DNA of 48,910 nucleotides from positions 1 to 48,910 of the IMG/VR virus record IMGVR_UViG_3300046820_000671. One strand, written 5' to 3'. Every line of letters begins with the position of its first letter. Position 1 is the first letter of the stretch. This DNA is from a virus. Below, one piece after another: positions 1 through 8,122 of this stretch. A program made the position numbers and the translations under genes. The notes below the pieces were generated by a model. The model did not search any database and was not told where the DNA came from. It was given only the letters and a program-made list of their open reading frames with translations.

Positions 1-462
1 ATTTATGAAGATCTAGCTAACGTTGGCGTTCACTTAGTTGAAGCTGACTTAGACGAAGATAACTTAGAACAAGCTGAAGTTATAATTGCCGCAAAAGCAA
101 TGAATCATGACTTCCAAGGCTTCATTGAAGATGTAGCTGACATGCTTGGTAGCGATATGATTACCTTAGTAGACCAAATCAAAGAACGTTTTGGTGATGC
201 CGCAGGTGAGCAATATGCACAAACAGTCAAAGGCGCCCTAGAAGGCGCTATCGACACATTAACACAAACTAAAGATTCATTGGACAGCGCCATTAGTGCT
301 TTAACAGGCGGCGGCGATGCAATGATGACTCCACCTGCACCAGGTGCTGAAATGGGTGCAGAGCCAGGCGCAGAAGCAGGTGGCGAAGCTCCTATTTTCC
401 CAAGTAGTGCAGGCCCAGAAGCTGAACCTACTGGCAGGGAGATCAAGAGTGACGTTGCTTGA
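1..462 (+). CDS. Phage virion/prohead-core-like protein (5' partial)
   Basis: The frame is open from the first base, so the gene begins upstream of the window; 153 residues are visible. An acidic helical part (about residues 1-100) is followed by a Gly/Ala/Pro/Glu-rich, low-complexity tail ending in GREIKSDVA. Acidic helical proteins with such tails are common among T4-like prohead core/scaffold proteins, but I see no diagnostic motif, so this is inference. The end overlaps the next gene by 14 nt, which suggests translational coupling. Confidence 0.65.
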   Translation: MYEDLANVGVHLVEADLDEDNLEQAEVIIAAKAMNHDFQGFIEDVADMLGSDMITLVDQIKERFGDAAGEQYAQTVKGALEGAIDTLTQTKDSLDSAISALTGGGDAMMTPPAPGAEMGAEPGAEAGGEAPIFPSSAGPEAEPTGREIKSDVA

Positions 463-790
463 ATTAGATAGTTTCGACAAAAACTTTGCCAACGCCATCA
501 AGATGCTGATCATCAAAGGTCAGAACGATGGCTTAGCAAAAATTCCTATGCACAAGTTAGTAACAGACTTAAGCCGCATGGGTTTTAGCGCGGCTGGTCA
601 AGTTGATGCAATTCGAGGTCTAATCTCTACATTCAAAGCAAAAAATAATGATTTAATCTCTGACGTCAACAACGATGAAGTTTTATTAACAACAGTACCG
701 TCAGCTGATACCGAAGACAAAGCAGAACAAAACAAAATTTCAGTAAGCAAAGATGCCACAGCACAAGCACGTAAGGATTTAGGACTATGA
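449..790 (+). CDS. Conserved phage protein of unknown function (GTG start)
   Basis: 113 aa. An ATG at 344 is in frame, but I choose the GTG at 449: GGGAG lies 7 nt upstream, and reading from 344 would translate the other gene's low-complexity region out of frame. The N-terminal half looks helical (LLELDSFDKNFANAIKML); the C-terminus is polar. It overlaps the genes on both sides (ATGA with the next) and so belongs to a coupled structural-type operon. Function not recognised. Confidence 0.75.
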   Translation: MTLLELDSFDKNFANAIKMLIIKGQNDGLAKIPMHKLVTDLSRMGFSAAGQVDAIRGLISTFKAKNNDLISDVNNDEVLLTTVPSADTEDKAEQNKISVSKDATAQARKDLGL

Positions 791-1134
791 GTAGAGTAAT
801 GTTAACAGCTAGCGAAGCACGAGTTAAATCCTTACAAGATATTTTTGTTCTCAGAGAAATACGCGACCTAGAAGAAGAAATTCTTTTAGCAAGTGCAGAT
901 GGCGCCGTTCAAGTTGTAGTAGTAACATCAAGCACAATGGCAAAGAACTCAGCTGATGTTGGTTATGCACTAGCCGCTGAATATTTTGATACATGGACCG
1001 GTGCTCGCGAAGACCGTCAAAAGATGTTGCAAATGAATAAGGTTGTCCAATACTTCAGTGATCTTGGCTACACAATTGATCGTCAAACAAATCCTAATAC
1101 TCAAACCACTTTTCAGTGGGTTATTGCTTGGTAA
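787..1134 (+). CDS. Small phage protein, unknown
   Basis: 115 aa, beginning in an ATGA overlap with the upstream gene. Long charged helices (about residues 8-35) are followed by a short beta-rich core (VQVVVVTSS) and a C-terminal FQWVIAW. No catalytic motif. Position and coupling suggest a structural or assembly role, but I do not recognise the family. Confidence 0.75.
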   Translation: MSRVMLTASEARVKSLQDIFVLREIRDLEEEILLASADGAVQVVVVTSSTMAKNSADVGYALAAEYFDTWTGAREDRQKMLQMNKVVQYFSDLGYTIDRQTNPNTQTTFQWVIAW

Positions 1135-1141
1135 TCAATCA

Positions 1142-1178
1142 TTGACTTTCTTATCGTTATCGTTTATAATAAACGACA
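1142..1178 (+). promoter_or_regulatory. sigma70 promoter with palindrome over the -10 box
   Basis: TTGACT (1142-1147), 17-nt spacer, TATAAT (1165-1170). The -10 box sits in a palindrome, TCGTTTA-taa-TAAACGA (1160-1176), that looks like an operator. The ATG of the nuclease gene is at 1179, only 8 nt after the -10 box, so the mRNA should be leaderless or nearly so. Confidence 0.8.
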
Positions 1179-1850
1179 ATGATAACACATAATCCCAAAT
1201 ACAAATATGAAAAGCTAACTAGGATTGAAGGTCCTAGTCGGCTCTATGCCACACCAGATGGCTCTCGAGTACCTAGCGTAACTACTATCCTTAGTTCTAC
1301 AGCAGACAAGACATTCTTAAATGAATGGAAGAAGCGTGTAGGCGAAGCAGAAGCTCAACGCATTAGTACCGAAAGCGCAGGTCTGGGTACCTTGGTACAC
1401 AAACACATTGAGAACTTTATCGAAGGTATCGAACGTCCGCCGGGTAATACACCTATACATCAAATGGCAAGAGCAATGAGCGACCGTGTCATTGAAGAAG
1501 GCTTATCAGGTGTTGACGAAGTATGGGGCATGGAAGCCAGCCTATACTATCCTGGCTTGTATGCAGGCACCACAGACTTGTGTGGTGTGTACAAAGGCCA
1601 ACCCAGTATCATGGATCACAAGACGGCAAAGAAAATGAAGAAGCCAGAATGGATGCAGGATTACTTTATTCAAACAACAGCATACGCCCTGGCACATAAT
1701 GAAGTACACGGAACTGATATTCAGCAAGGTGTGCTTTTTATGGTTGATAGAGAAAACCAGTATCAAACATTTATTATTAAAGGCGCAGAGTTCAAACACT
1801 ACAGCGACCTGTGGTTGCAACGAGTAGAACAGTATTACAAACTTAACTAA
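1179..1850 (+). CDS. PD-(D/E)XK family exonuclease (RecB/Cas4-like)
   Basis: 223 aa. Features of the PD-(D/E)XK nuclease fold in order: a helix with GTLVHKHIE (about 66-74, the conserved RecB-type histidine), GTTDLCGVYKGQPSIMDHKT (about 131-150, holding the D and DHK catalytic residues), then a QTTAYALAHN helix equivalent to the QxxxY motif. Such enzymes degrade linear DNA and serve in phage recombination, DNA processing or host DNA breakdown. It has its own palindrome-overlapped promoter and probably a leaderless mRNA. The exact role is not resolved. Confidence 0.85.
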   Translation: MITHNPKYKYEKLTRIEGPSRLYATPDGSRVPSVTTILSSTADKTFLNEWKKRVGEAEAQRISTESAGLGTLVHKHIENFIEGIERPPGNTPIHQMARAMSDRVIEEGLSGVDEVWGMEASLYYPGLYAGTTDLCGVYKGQPSIMDHKTAKKMKKPEWMQDYFIQTTAYALAHNEVHGTDIQQGVLFMVDRENQYQTFIIKGAEFKHYSDLWLQRVEQYYKLN

Positions 1851-1857
1851 GTATCTA

Positions 1858-2304
1858 GTGGAAAATCGCAGTTTAGAACATTGGTTTCTTGACAGGCAAG
1901 GTAAACTACTAGCTTGGAGAGAGTGGAGAAGCACGTTGGCAGATATGGCAAAAGAATCTGCTTTTAACGAAACAGCAATCTGGTGGAAATTTGTCCCACT
2001 GGTAAACAAATCAATTGACCCATGGAGAGAAGATACATGGCCAGACCCTTGGACACTAATCAGCACCGGCCAGTTTTGTCCAAGTGCTCAAGGGTTAGGA
2101 ATGTTCTATAGCCTTGTGTTAGCTGGTTTCGACTGTAAACTTGCAAGAGCCCAAATTGATAAAGAAACACGCCTAGTGGTAGTATTACCCAATGATGCAT
2201 TGTTGAATTATTATGATGGAGAACTGGTTGACGTGAAAAATGTCAATCTTGAAATTTTACAAATTTGGGCGCCTAGCGACCTAGCTAGGCTGGTTAAAGT
2301 ATAA
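1858..2304 (+). CDS. Hypothetical phage protein (GTG start)
   Basis: 148 aa from the GTG at 1858, 7 nt after the nuclease gene stop. Tryptophan-rich N-terminal half (EHWFLDRQ, WREWRS, AIWWKFV, DPWREDTW). No known motif. Probably co-transcribed with the nuclease and read into the nrd operon. Function unknown. Confidence 0.65.
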   Translation: MENRSLEHWFLDRQGKLLAWREWRSTLADMAKESAFNETAIWWKFVPLVNKSIDPWREDTWPDPWTLISTGQFCPSAQGLGMFYSLVLAGFDCKLARAQIDKETRLVVVLPNDALLNYYDGELVDVKNVNLEILQIWAPSDLARLVKV

Positions 2305-2378
2305 AGATTTGGCGCACGTGCCTTCGGTAAGTAAATGTTCTTACAGCAAGGCCGTGACAATTGGAACAAGAAAAATAT

Positions 2379-4706
2379 ATGAGCAAAAGTGTTATTAACG
2401 TAATTAAGAGAAGTGGTAATAGAGAACTACTGGCATTAGAAAAATGGCAAGCCCAGATTACTAAAATTTGTAGTGGTATTGCAGACGTGAGTCAGAGTAT
2501 GGTTGAGATTAAAGCTCAACCTCACTTCTACGATGGTATTACAACTGAAGAAATTGACAGCATTACATTACGTGCTATTGTTGATCTAATTGATGTAGAA
2601 TCAAATCCAGACATTGGGCACACAAATTATCAATACGTAGCAGGCAAACAACGTTTGTCAATGTTACGAAAGGATGTATATGGCCAATACACGCCTCCTC
2701 GCCTATACGAAATCGTAAAGAAGAATGTGGCTACTGGTTTGTATACAAGCGAACTGCTTGAATGGTATACCGAAGCTGATTGGGACAAGATGGAAGACAT
2801 CATTGACCACGAGAAGGACGAGCAGTATGGTTATGCGGCTATTGAACAGTTAATTGAAAAGTACCTTGTTCGCAATCGTGCAACAAAAGAAATTTATGAA
2901 ACACCACAGGTAAGATATATGGTTGCAGCCGCCACGGTCTTTCACAAGGAAGAACCTAACTCAGCACGTATGCGCTATATCAAAGAGTATTACAACGCCG
3001 CAAGCGACGGACTTTTTACTCTTGCTACTCCTGTATTGGCTGGCCTTGGTACTCCTACTAAACAGTTTAGCTCTTGCGTACTCATTCGTAGCGATGATGA
3101 TCTAGATAGTATCTTTGCTTCGGGCGAGATGATGGCCAAGTATGCTAGTAAACGTGCTGGCATTGGCTTAGAGATTGGACGACTACGTCCATTAGGTAGT
3201 CCCATCCGTGGTGGTGAGATTATGCACACAGGTATGATACCATTCTTGAAGAAGTGGTTCGGTGACCTGCGTAGTTGCAGTCAAGGAGGTATTCGTAATG
3301 CAAGTGCTACTGTTTTTTATCCTATTTGGCATCATCAGTTTGATGATCTTATTGTCCTTAAGAACAACCAAGGAACAGACGAAACCAGAGTCCGTTTTAT
3401 GGATTATGGGGTTGTGCTTAGTGCTTTCTTCTGGAGACGATTTAAAAACAAAGAAAACATAACGTTCTTTGATCCCAATGAAGTACCTGACTTGTACCAG
3501 GCATTTTATTCTAACACTGAGTTATTCGAAGAGCTTTATGTAAAGTATGAAAACACTCTTGGCTTACGTAAAAAGATCATGAGTGCTGAAGAGGTCTTTA
3601 AGAGTGGCATCTTAAAAGAGCGCACAGATACAGGTCGTATCTATCTTGTATTCATTGACAACGTAATGAAGCAAGGCCCGTTTGATCCAGAGTATCACAC
3701 AATTTTCCAAAGTAACCTTTGCCTTGAAATTCTTTTACCTACAAAGCCTTTTAAGCGTCTTGATGATCCTGACGGTCGCATTGCTTTATGTACGCTCGGT
3801 TCTATCAACTACGGAGCTTTCCGTAACCCAGAAGATATGCGTAGGGCTTGCCGTATACTTCACCGCAGTCTTAACAATATCCTTGATTACCAAGACTTCC
3901 TAAGCATCCAAAGTAAATTATCCAATGATGAAATTCGTCCATTGGGTATTGGTATCACTAACCTAGCATATTGGCATGCCAAGCGTGGCCTAAAGTATGG
4001 CGAACGTGATGCACTACATGAAGTCAAGACTTGGATGGAACATATGGCTTACTATCTAACTGAAGCCAGTGTTGAGCTTGCTAAAGAACGTGGCAAATGC
4101 TTGGGTAGTGATCAAACACGTTACGGACAAGGCATATTCCCATGGGAATTACGTGCCAATGGCGTCAACGAACTAGCAGACTTTACACCTGAACTTGACT
4201 GGGAAACACTACGTGCCAGCATGAAAGAACATGGCGTTCGTAATGCTACACAAATGGCAGTTGCACCTGTTGAAAGTAGTAGTGTAGTCATTAATAGTAC
4301 AAATGGTATTGAAATGCCAATGAGCTTGATTAGCACTAAAGAAAGTAAAGCAGGCTCATTTACACAAGTTGTGCCTGAATATCACAAGTTGAAAAACAAA
4401 TATCAACTAATGTGGGAACAAAAGGACTGTGATGGTTACTTAAAGACAGCGGCAGTTATTGCTGCCTATGTTGATCAGTCAATCAGTACCAACACCTTCT
4501 ACAATCCTGCACACTGGGCAGATCGTAAAGTGCCAACTACATTGATTGCCAAAAACTTGATGCAAGCTCACGTGTGGGGCATTAAGACATTCTATTACAG
4601 CTTGATTAACAAAGCTGGTAGCAAGGCCATTGCAGAAGAAGCACCAACAATGTTGGAACCTATTAATTTTGACCTTGAAGAAGACTGCGAAGCGTGTAAA
4701 CTATAA
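2379..4706 (+). CDS. nrdA: Ribonucleoside-diphosphate reductase, large (alpha) subunit, class Ia
   Basis: 775 aa from the ATG at 2379; an in-frame TTG at 2361 would add six residues but is a poorer start. Reduces ribonucleoside diphosphates to dNDPs for phage DNA synthesis, with the NrdB radical subunit. Active-site elements: Cys233 (FSSCVLI) and Cys471 (LCTLGS) form the redox pair; Asn446, Cys448 and Glu450 (SNLCLEI) are the substrate-site triad; Tyr739-Tyr740 relay the radical; the C-terminal CEAC (770-773) shuttles electrons from glutaredoxin. Residues 10-100 look like an ATP-cone. It heads an operon reaching nrdB and a glutaredoxin, with metabolic genes between. Length is normal for class Ia. 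Confidence 0.97.
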   Translation: MSKSVINVIKRSGNRELLALEKWQAQITKICSGIADVSQSMVEIKAQPHFYDGITTEEIDSITLRAIVDLIDVESNPDIGHTNYQYVAGKQRLSMLRKDVYGQYTPPRLYEIVKKNVATGLYTSELLEWYTEADWDKMEDIIDHEKDEQYGYAAIEQLIEKYLVRNRATKEIYETPQVRYMVAAATVFHKEEPNSARMRYIKEYYNAASDGLFTLATPVLAGLGTPTKQFSSCVLIRSDDDLDSIFASGEMMAKYASKRAGIGLEIGRLRPLGSPIRGGEIMHTGMIPFLKKWFGDLRSCSQGGIRNASATVFYPIWHHQFDDLIVLKNNQGTDETRVRFMDYGVVLSAFFWRRFKNKENITFFDPNEVPDLYQAFYSNTELFEELYVKYENTLGLRKKIMSAEEVFKSGILKERTDTGRIYLVFIDNVMKQGPFDPEYHTIFQSNLCLEILLPTKPFKRLDDPDGRIALCTLGSINYGAFRNPEDMRRACRILHRSLNNILDYQDFLSIQSKLSNDEIRPLGIGITNLAYWHAKRGLKYGERDALHEVKTWMEHMAYYLTEASVELAKERGKCLGSDQTRYGQGIFPWELRANGVNELADFTPELDWETLRASMKEHGVRNATQMAVAPVESSSVVINSTNGIEMPMSLISTKESKAGSFTQVVPEYHKLKNKYQLMWEQKDCDGYLKTAAVIAAYVDQSISTNTFYNPAHWADRKVPTTLIAKNLMQAHVWGIKTFYYSLINKAGSKAIAEEAPTMLEPINFDLEEDCEACKL

Positions 4707-5356
4707 TGTTAGAAACAATTTGTGAAGTATTAGAAGACGCTTACAAGCGCAACTGGATTACTAGTCGTGATGGTAATGTAAGTATTCGTCACCACGACCG
4801 TGATCACTTTTATATCACACCCAGTGGTGTGCGGAAACAAACTCTACAACCAGATCAGTTTAAGAAGATTGGCATTGAGAAAGGTTACTGGAACCAACCT
4901 CCTCAAATTTACTATGCCAGCAATGAATTAGAGTACACTGATATTAGTGAAAAGTTAAAGCCCAGTGGGGAACTTCCCTTGCACTTTGGCCTACAAAAAG
5001 AAATGGGACAACACAGCAACGATGTGCGAGTAGTTGTGCATGTTCATCCTACATACTGTATTGCGGCAATGCATGCCGGTATTGATTTGAGCACTATTAG
5101 CGATGCATTTCCAGAACTCAATAGATATACTAGGGTTGCACCCAATGTAGGCGATGTTCCTCCTATCAGTCAAGAGCTTGCTGACCAGTGTCATAAGATG
5201 TTACAATTAGACGAGCTTGGCAATGTTGCTTACGACATTGTAGGCATTAAAGGTCATGGGGTAGTTGCCATAGATACAAGCCCATGGCGGGCATATGAGC
5301 ATATCGAACGATTAGAACACATCTGCAAGATAGTACTTGCTTCAGGAAAATATTAA
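4706..5356 (+). CDS. Class II aldolase/adducin-family protein
   Basis: 216 aa, start overlapping the nrdA stop (TAATG). The fold is recognised from SRDGNVSIRH (nucleotide/phosphate loop region), TPSGVRKQ, then VVVHVHPTYC with the paired zinc histidines (about 110-120) and a third histidine in IKGHGVVA. Family members are zinc sugar-phosphate aldolases, epimerases or methylthioribulose-phosphate dehydratases. The substrate cannot be told from sequence. Placement between nrdA and nrdB suggests a role in carbon or salvage metabolism during infection (inference). Confidence 0.85.
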   Translation: MLETICEVLEDAYKRNWITSRDGNVSIRHHDRDHFYITPSGVRKQTLQPDQFKKIGIEKGYWNQPPQIYYASNELEYTDISEKLKPSGELPLHFGLQKEMGQHSNDVRVVVHVHPTYCIAAMHAGIDLSTISDAFPELNRYTRVAPNVGDVPPISQELADQCHKMLQLDELGNVAYDIVGIKGHGVVAIDTSPWRAYEHIERLEHICKIVLASGKY

Positions 5357-5357
5357 C

Positions 5358-5990
5358 ATGAGTTATATTGTAGGATCGTTACCTCCAATCAAATGTTTTG
5401 TTAAACGAGAGTTTCTCTATAACTTTGAAAAAGGTCACGGAGAATTAGAACCAGCTATATGGGTCAGTATCAAAGCCTTACGGGGACAGGTGTTTCGCAT
5501 CGAGTCATTGCTGCCTAACTACGGAGCACTCTACGACAAGTTACCCATTCATGCTTATGTATGGAGAGAAGATGTAGCAGGCGATTTGCCCATAGACACT
5601 TTACAGCTTTGGGATTGTATGGGGTATCGTTTTACTATTATTGAAAAAATAGGATTACGAAATTTAGGTGTAAAATTTTTAGGTAAAGACAAAGAGTGGC
5701 ATCACGGTACCTATTTGTTCACTGTGGACTTTTGTGCTGACGGCATGGATGTAGACACAGGGTTTACTGAAGTTGCTGAAGAACATAAGAGCTTTAACTT
5801 TATACGTTTAGAAAATGGCCAGTTTGCCTGTCAGCCCAACAACCGTTGCCTGTGGTACGATCAAAGTTTAATTTCAGGCAAGACTAAATTCCCGGACTTC
5901 ATTGCCGCACAAACCATATTCACAGTGGATGGCACACGCAAGTGGGCCGCAGGTGATGATTGGTTTTACGATATCACTGAACGAAAATGA
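5358..5990 (+). CDS. Conserved phage hypothetical in the nrd operon
   Basis: 210 aa from the ATG at 5358, chosen over an upstream TTG (5337) because GGAAAA precedes it at good spacing. The protein is beta-rich with many aromatics (IHAYVWRED, TYLFTVDFCADG, NNRCLWYDQS, DDWFYDITERK). No signal peptide or membrane segment. It ends in an ATGA overlap with the next gene, so the pair is probably made together. Function unknown. Confidence 0.75.
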   Translation: MSYIVGSLPPIKCFVKREFLYNFEKGHGELEPAIWVSIKALRGQVFRIESLLPNYGALYDKLPIHAYVWREDVAGDLPIDTLQLWDCMGYRFTIIEKIGLRNLGVKFLGKDKEWHHGTYLFTVDFCADGMDVDTGFTEVAEEHKSFNFIRLENGQFACQPNNRCLWYDQSLISGKTKFPDFIAAQTIFTVDGTRKWAAGDDWFYDITERK

Positions 5991-6571
5991 ATCACGTAGT
6001 ACCTCAGCTTGGTGATACCGATATATTTGACAGTATAGGTACAGATGACCTTTGGTGTGTGGATAAACTGATTTTGTCAAAAAAACTAGGGTACACATGT
6101 GGTCCTGCCGGAATACCCCCTGTACCAGGCAAGTATATAGTGCGCCCTATTGTAAATCTAAAAATGATGAGTGTAGGGGCCACAATACAATATCTAGATT
6201 CTGACTCAATCCCAGATGGTTATTTTTGGTGCGAAATATTTACTGGCAGACATTTGAGTTTTGATTACCACTGGGGCAAGCAAACACTAGCAGTTGAGGG
6301 ATTTAGAACAGATCCTACTCGTTTGGATAGATTCAGTCATTGGACACGAATCAACGATATATTTACATTGCCAGAAGTATTGCAAACTGTTGCAGATCGA
6401 TATGAGTGGTTTAATGTTGAAGTAATAGGTAATCGAGTAATCGAAGTACATTTTAGATACAATGACGACTTTGCTAATCATACAGCTACTACTATTGTGC
6501 CTGTTTGGCAAGATGAGTTTTATCCTAGTTTAGCAGGAGATAGATTAGGATTTGTACTCAAAAACAGTTGA
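5987..6571 (+). CDS. Hypothetical protein, possible ATP-grasp-like
   Basis: 194 aa. Begins with NHVVPQLGDTDIFDSIG; CGPAGIPPVPGKYIVRPI followed by a beta strand hints at an ATP-grasp-like nucleotide-binding segment, but catalytic residues are not clear and I would not assign an activity. Overlaps its upstream partner by 4 nt. The stop codon lies inside the -35 box of the next promoter, so this gene closes the first part of the operon. Confidence 0.65.
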   Translation: MNHVVPQLGDTDIFDSIGTDDLWCVDKLILSKKLGYTCGPAGIPPVPGKYIVRPIVNLKMMSVGATIQYLDSDSIPDGYFWCEIFTGRHLSFDYHWGKQTLAVEGFRTDPTRLDRFSHWTRINDIFTLPEVLQTVADRYEWFNVEVIGNRVIEVHFRYNDDFANHTATTIVPVWQDEFYPSLAGDRLGFVLKNS

Positions 6572-6596
6572 CAACAATGATTGAAGATACTATAAT
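6568..6596 (+). promoter_or_regulatory. sigma70 promoter (consensus)
   Basis: TTGACA (6568-6573), 17-nt spacer, TATAAT (6591-6596): a perfect consensus promoter inside the nrd operon. It should drive the membrane protein, alternative oxidase, nrdB and glutaredoxin genes independently of nrdA. Confidence 0.9.
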
Positions 6597-6621
6597 TATG
6601 TTTTAACATTTAAGGACTGTT

Positions 6622-7053
6622 ATGTTTAGCGTACTCAAATTCTTTTGGTTAGTGAGCCGTTCATCTTGGGATATATTGAATCCAAATCTAAACCCTCTGC
6701 GTCATGCACCGTTTTACATCAAATACTTTCTAAGTATCTTGTTAGGCTGTTTTTGGAGTCTAGCATTTGGGCTTTACATTGGTGAACTATTGACCATTGG
6801 TTACAACATGTTGGGACATATTGCCATCATCAGCATGGTGTTTGCTACCTGGGCTGTATTTCGCTCAGTAGAAAAAACATATGGCCCAAGACAAGGCACA
6901 GTAGATTGGCTACGTATGCCAGATTATAGTAGCCGTTGTGATGAACTCACTGAACAACAACGCCTAGAAAAAATTCAAGAATGGAACCGTCGTAATGTTT
7001 GGAACGATCCTAAATTGTCTGAAAAAGATAAAGAAACCTATTACGGAGCATAA
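6622..7053 (+). CDS. Two-TM membrane protein
   Basis: 143 aa, with AAGGA 9 nt before the ATG. Two hydrophobic helices (about 31-53 and 56-75) are followed by a charged cytoplasmic tail (EQQRLEKIQEWNRRN). It is the first gene after the internal promoter and heads a run of small membrane proteins around the alternative oxidase. Function unknown; a role at the inner membrane with the oxidase is plausible inference. Confidence 0.75.
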   Translation: MFSVLKFFWLVSRSSWDILNPNLNPLRHAPFYIKYFLSILLGCFWSLAFGLYIGELLTIGYNMLGHIAIISMVFATWAVFRSVEKTYGPRQGTVDWLRMPDYSSRCDELTEQQRLEKIQEWNRRNVWNDPKLSEKDKETYYGA

Positions 7054-7055
7054 AT

Positions 7056-7166
7056 ATGACCGTCAATGACATTATTGCCATTGTACTAATGGTAGCCGTA
7101 GTAGGCATAGTGTTATGGGATATGCACAAGAACCGAGAACATGAAGAAAATGAACCAAGAGAATAA
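7056..7166 (+). CDS. 36-aa single-TM microprotein
   Basis: ATG at 7056, 3 nt after the previous stop. One hydrophobic helix (about residues 5-22) and a polar tail HKNREHEENEPRE. It overlaps the next small gene by 26 nt in another frame. Part of the oxidase-linked membrane cluster; function unknown. Confidence 0.55.
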   Translation: MTVNDIIAIVLMVAVVGIVLWDMHKNREHEENEPRE

Positions 7167-7284
7167 AGAACCTGAAATAGAACAATGGTTAGAAGATGTG
7201 ACCAAACATGCACACATTGTAATTCCTATCGCAGGCGCTGTATTAATTTTTATGTTGGCTTGCATTGCCATCACTGTGGCCTGA
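7141..7284 (+). CDS. 47-aa single-TM microprotein
   Basis: Starts at the ATG at 7141 (or 7150). Charged N-terminus, then one strongly hydrophobic helix at the C-terminus (HIVIPIAGAVLIFMLACIAITVA). Its stop is 1 nt before the alternative oxidase start, so translation is probably coupled. Function unknown. Confidence 0.55.
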   Translation: MKKMNQENKEPEIEQWLEDVTKHAHIVIPIAGAVLIFMLACIAITVA

Positions 7285-7285
7285 C

Positions 7286-7897
7286 ATGAAGTTTGAACAC
7301 ATCCATCATATACCAAAAACTGTTAGTGATCGTGTTGCCAAACGAGTAACTATGCTGTTACGTTGGATAGCCGATACGTTCTTTCTTAAACAGTATGGGC
7401 ACAGAGCAGTAGTATTAGAAACTATTGCGGCTGTACCAGGTATGGTTGCTGGCATGTGGTTACATTTGAAAAGTCTTCGTAGTATGCGACATGGTTATGG
7501 TCCTATGATTAGAACATTGATAGCAGAAGCCGAGAACGAGCGTATGCACTTGATGACGTTCATTGATATAGTGCAACCCAACTGGTTTGAAAGAATTTTG
7601 GTCATTGTGGCTCAGGCAATATTTTGGCATGTGTATTTTATTGCTTATGTGTTTTTTCCTAAATGGGCACACAGAATGGTTGGTTACTTTGAAGAAGAAG
7701 CAGTGATTAGTTATACTGATTATTTGGCACAAGTAGATGCTAATCCTGAACTCAATGTGCCTGCTCCTAAGTTGGCAATAGAATACTGGAAACTACCAGC
7801 AGATGCTAGACTACGCGATGTTATCATTGCTGTGAGAGCAGATGAACAAGGACATAGTCAAGTCAATCATGAATATGCAGACAAGGATATACACTGA
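7286..7897 (+). CDS. Alternative oxidase (AOX/PTOX-type di-iron ubiquinol oxidase)
   Basis: 203 aa from the ATG at 7286. All di-iron motifs of the AOX family are present in order: RAVVLETIAAVPGMV (Glu45), ENERMHL (Glu85, His88), FEEEA (136-139) and RADEQGH (Glu187, His190; usual form RADEAHH). Membrane-bound quinol oxidases of this family reduce O2 to water without pumping protons. Cyanophages are known to carry the related plastoquinol oxidase; here the gene sits in the nucleotide-reduction operon of a phage that probably infects a heterotroph. It may keep electron flow going or limit reactive oxygen during infection (inference). Slightly short for a bacterial AOX. Confidence 0.92.
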   Translation: MKFEHIHHIPKTVSDRVAKRVTMLLRWIADTFFLKQYGHRAVVLETIAAVPGMVAGMWLHLKSLRSMRHGYGPMIRTLIAEAENERMHLMTFIDIVQPNWFERILVIVAQAIFWHVYFIAYVFFPKWAHRMVGYFEEEAVISYTDYLAQVDANPELNVPAPKLAIEYWKLPADARLRDVIIAVRADEQGHSQVNHEYADKDIH

Positions 7898-7900
7898 GGT

Positions 7901-8119
7901 ATGGCACTGATCAAATGGATTTGTTTTACGATCATGTTGGCAGGAGCCATTGTGGTCAGTTTCAATCTGGATCCTATCGCAGGTATCATATTGTTATTTG
8001 CGGGTAATGCCGCTTGGTTGGCCACTGCCGTACGCAGTCGAGATTGGCCCAGTGCCGCAAACTTTGGCATGTTGGCCTCAGTGTGGTTTTTAGGTATCGT
8101 ACAATATTATAAAGGATAA
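7901..8119 (+). CDS. Small multi-TM protein
   Basis: 72 aa, starting 3 nt after the oxidase stop. Three hydrophobic stretches (about 5-22, 26-43, 52-68) with SRDWPS between the last two. Co-transcribed with the oxidase and 3 nt from nrdB. Could be an oxidase partner or unrelated; not recognised. Confidence 0.65.
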   Translation: MALIKWICFTIMLAGAIVVSFNLDPIAGIILLFAGNAAWLATAVRSRDWPSAANFGMLASVWFLGIVQYYKG

Positions 8120-8122
8120 CAA

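Noticed and set aside
344-448. ATG 344 as start of the second gene
   Set aside because: Would translate the neighbour's low-complexity tail in another frame; the GTG at 449 has a good ribosome binding site.
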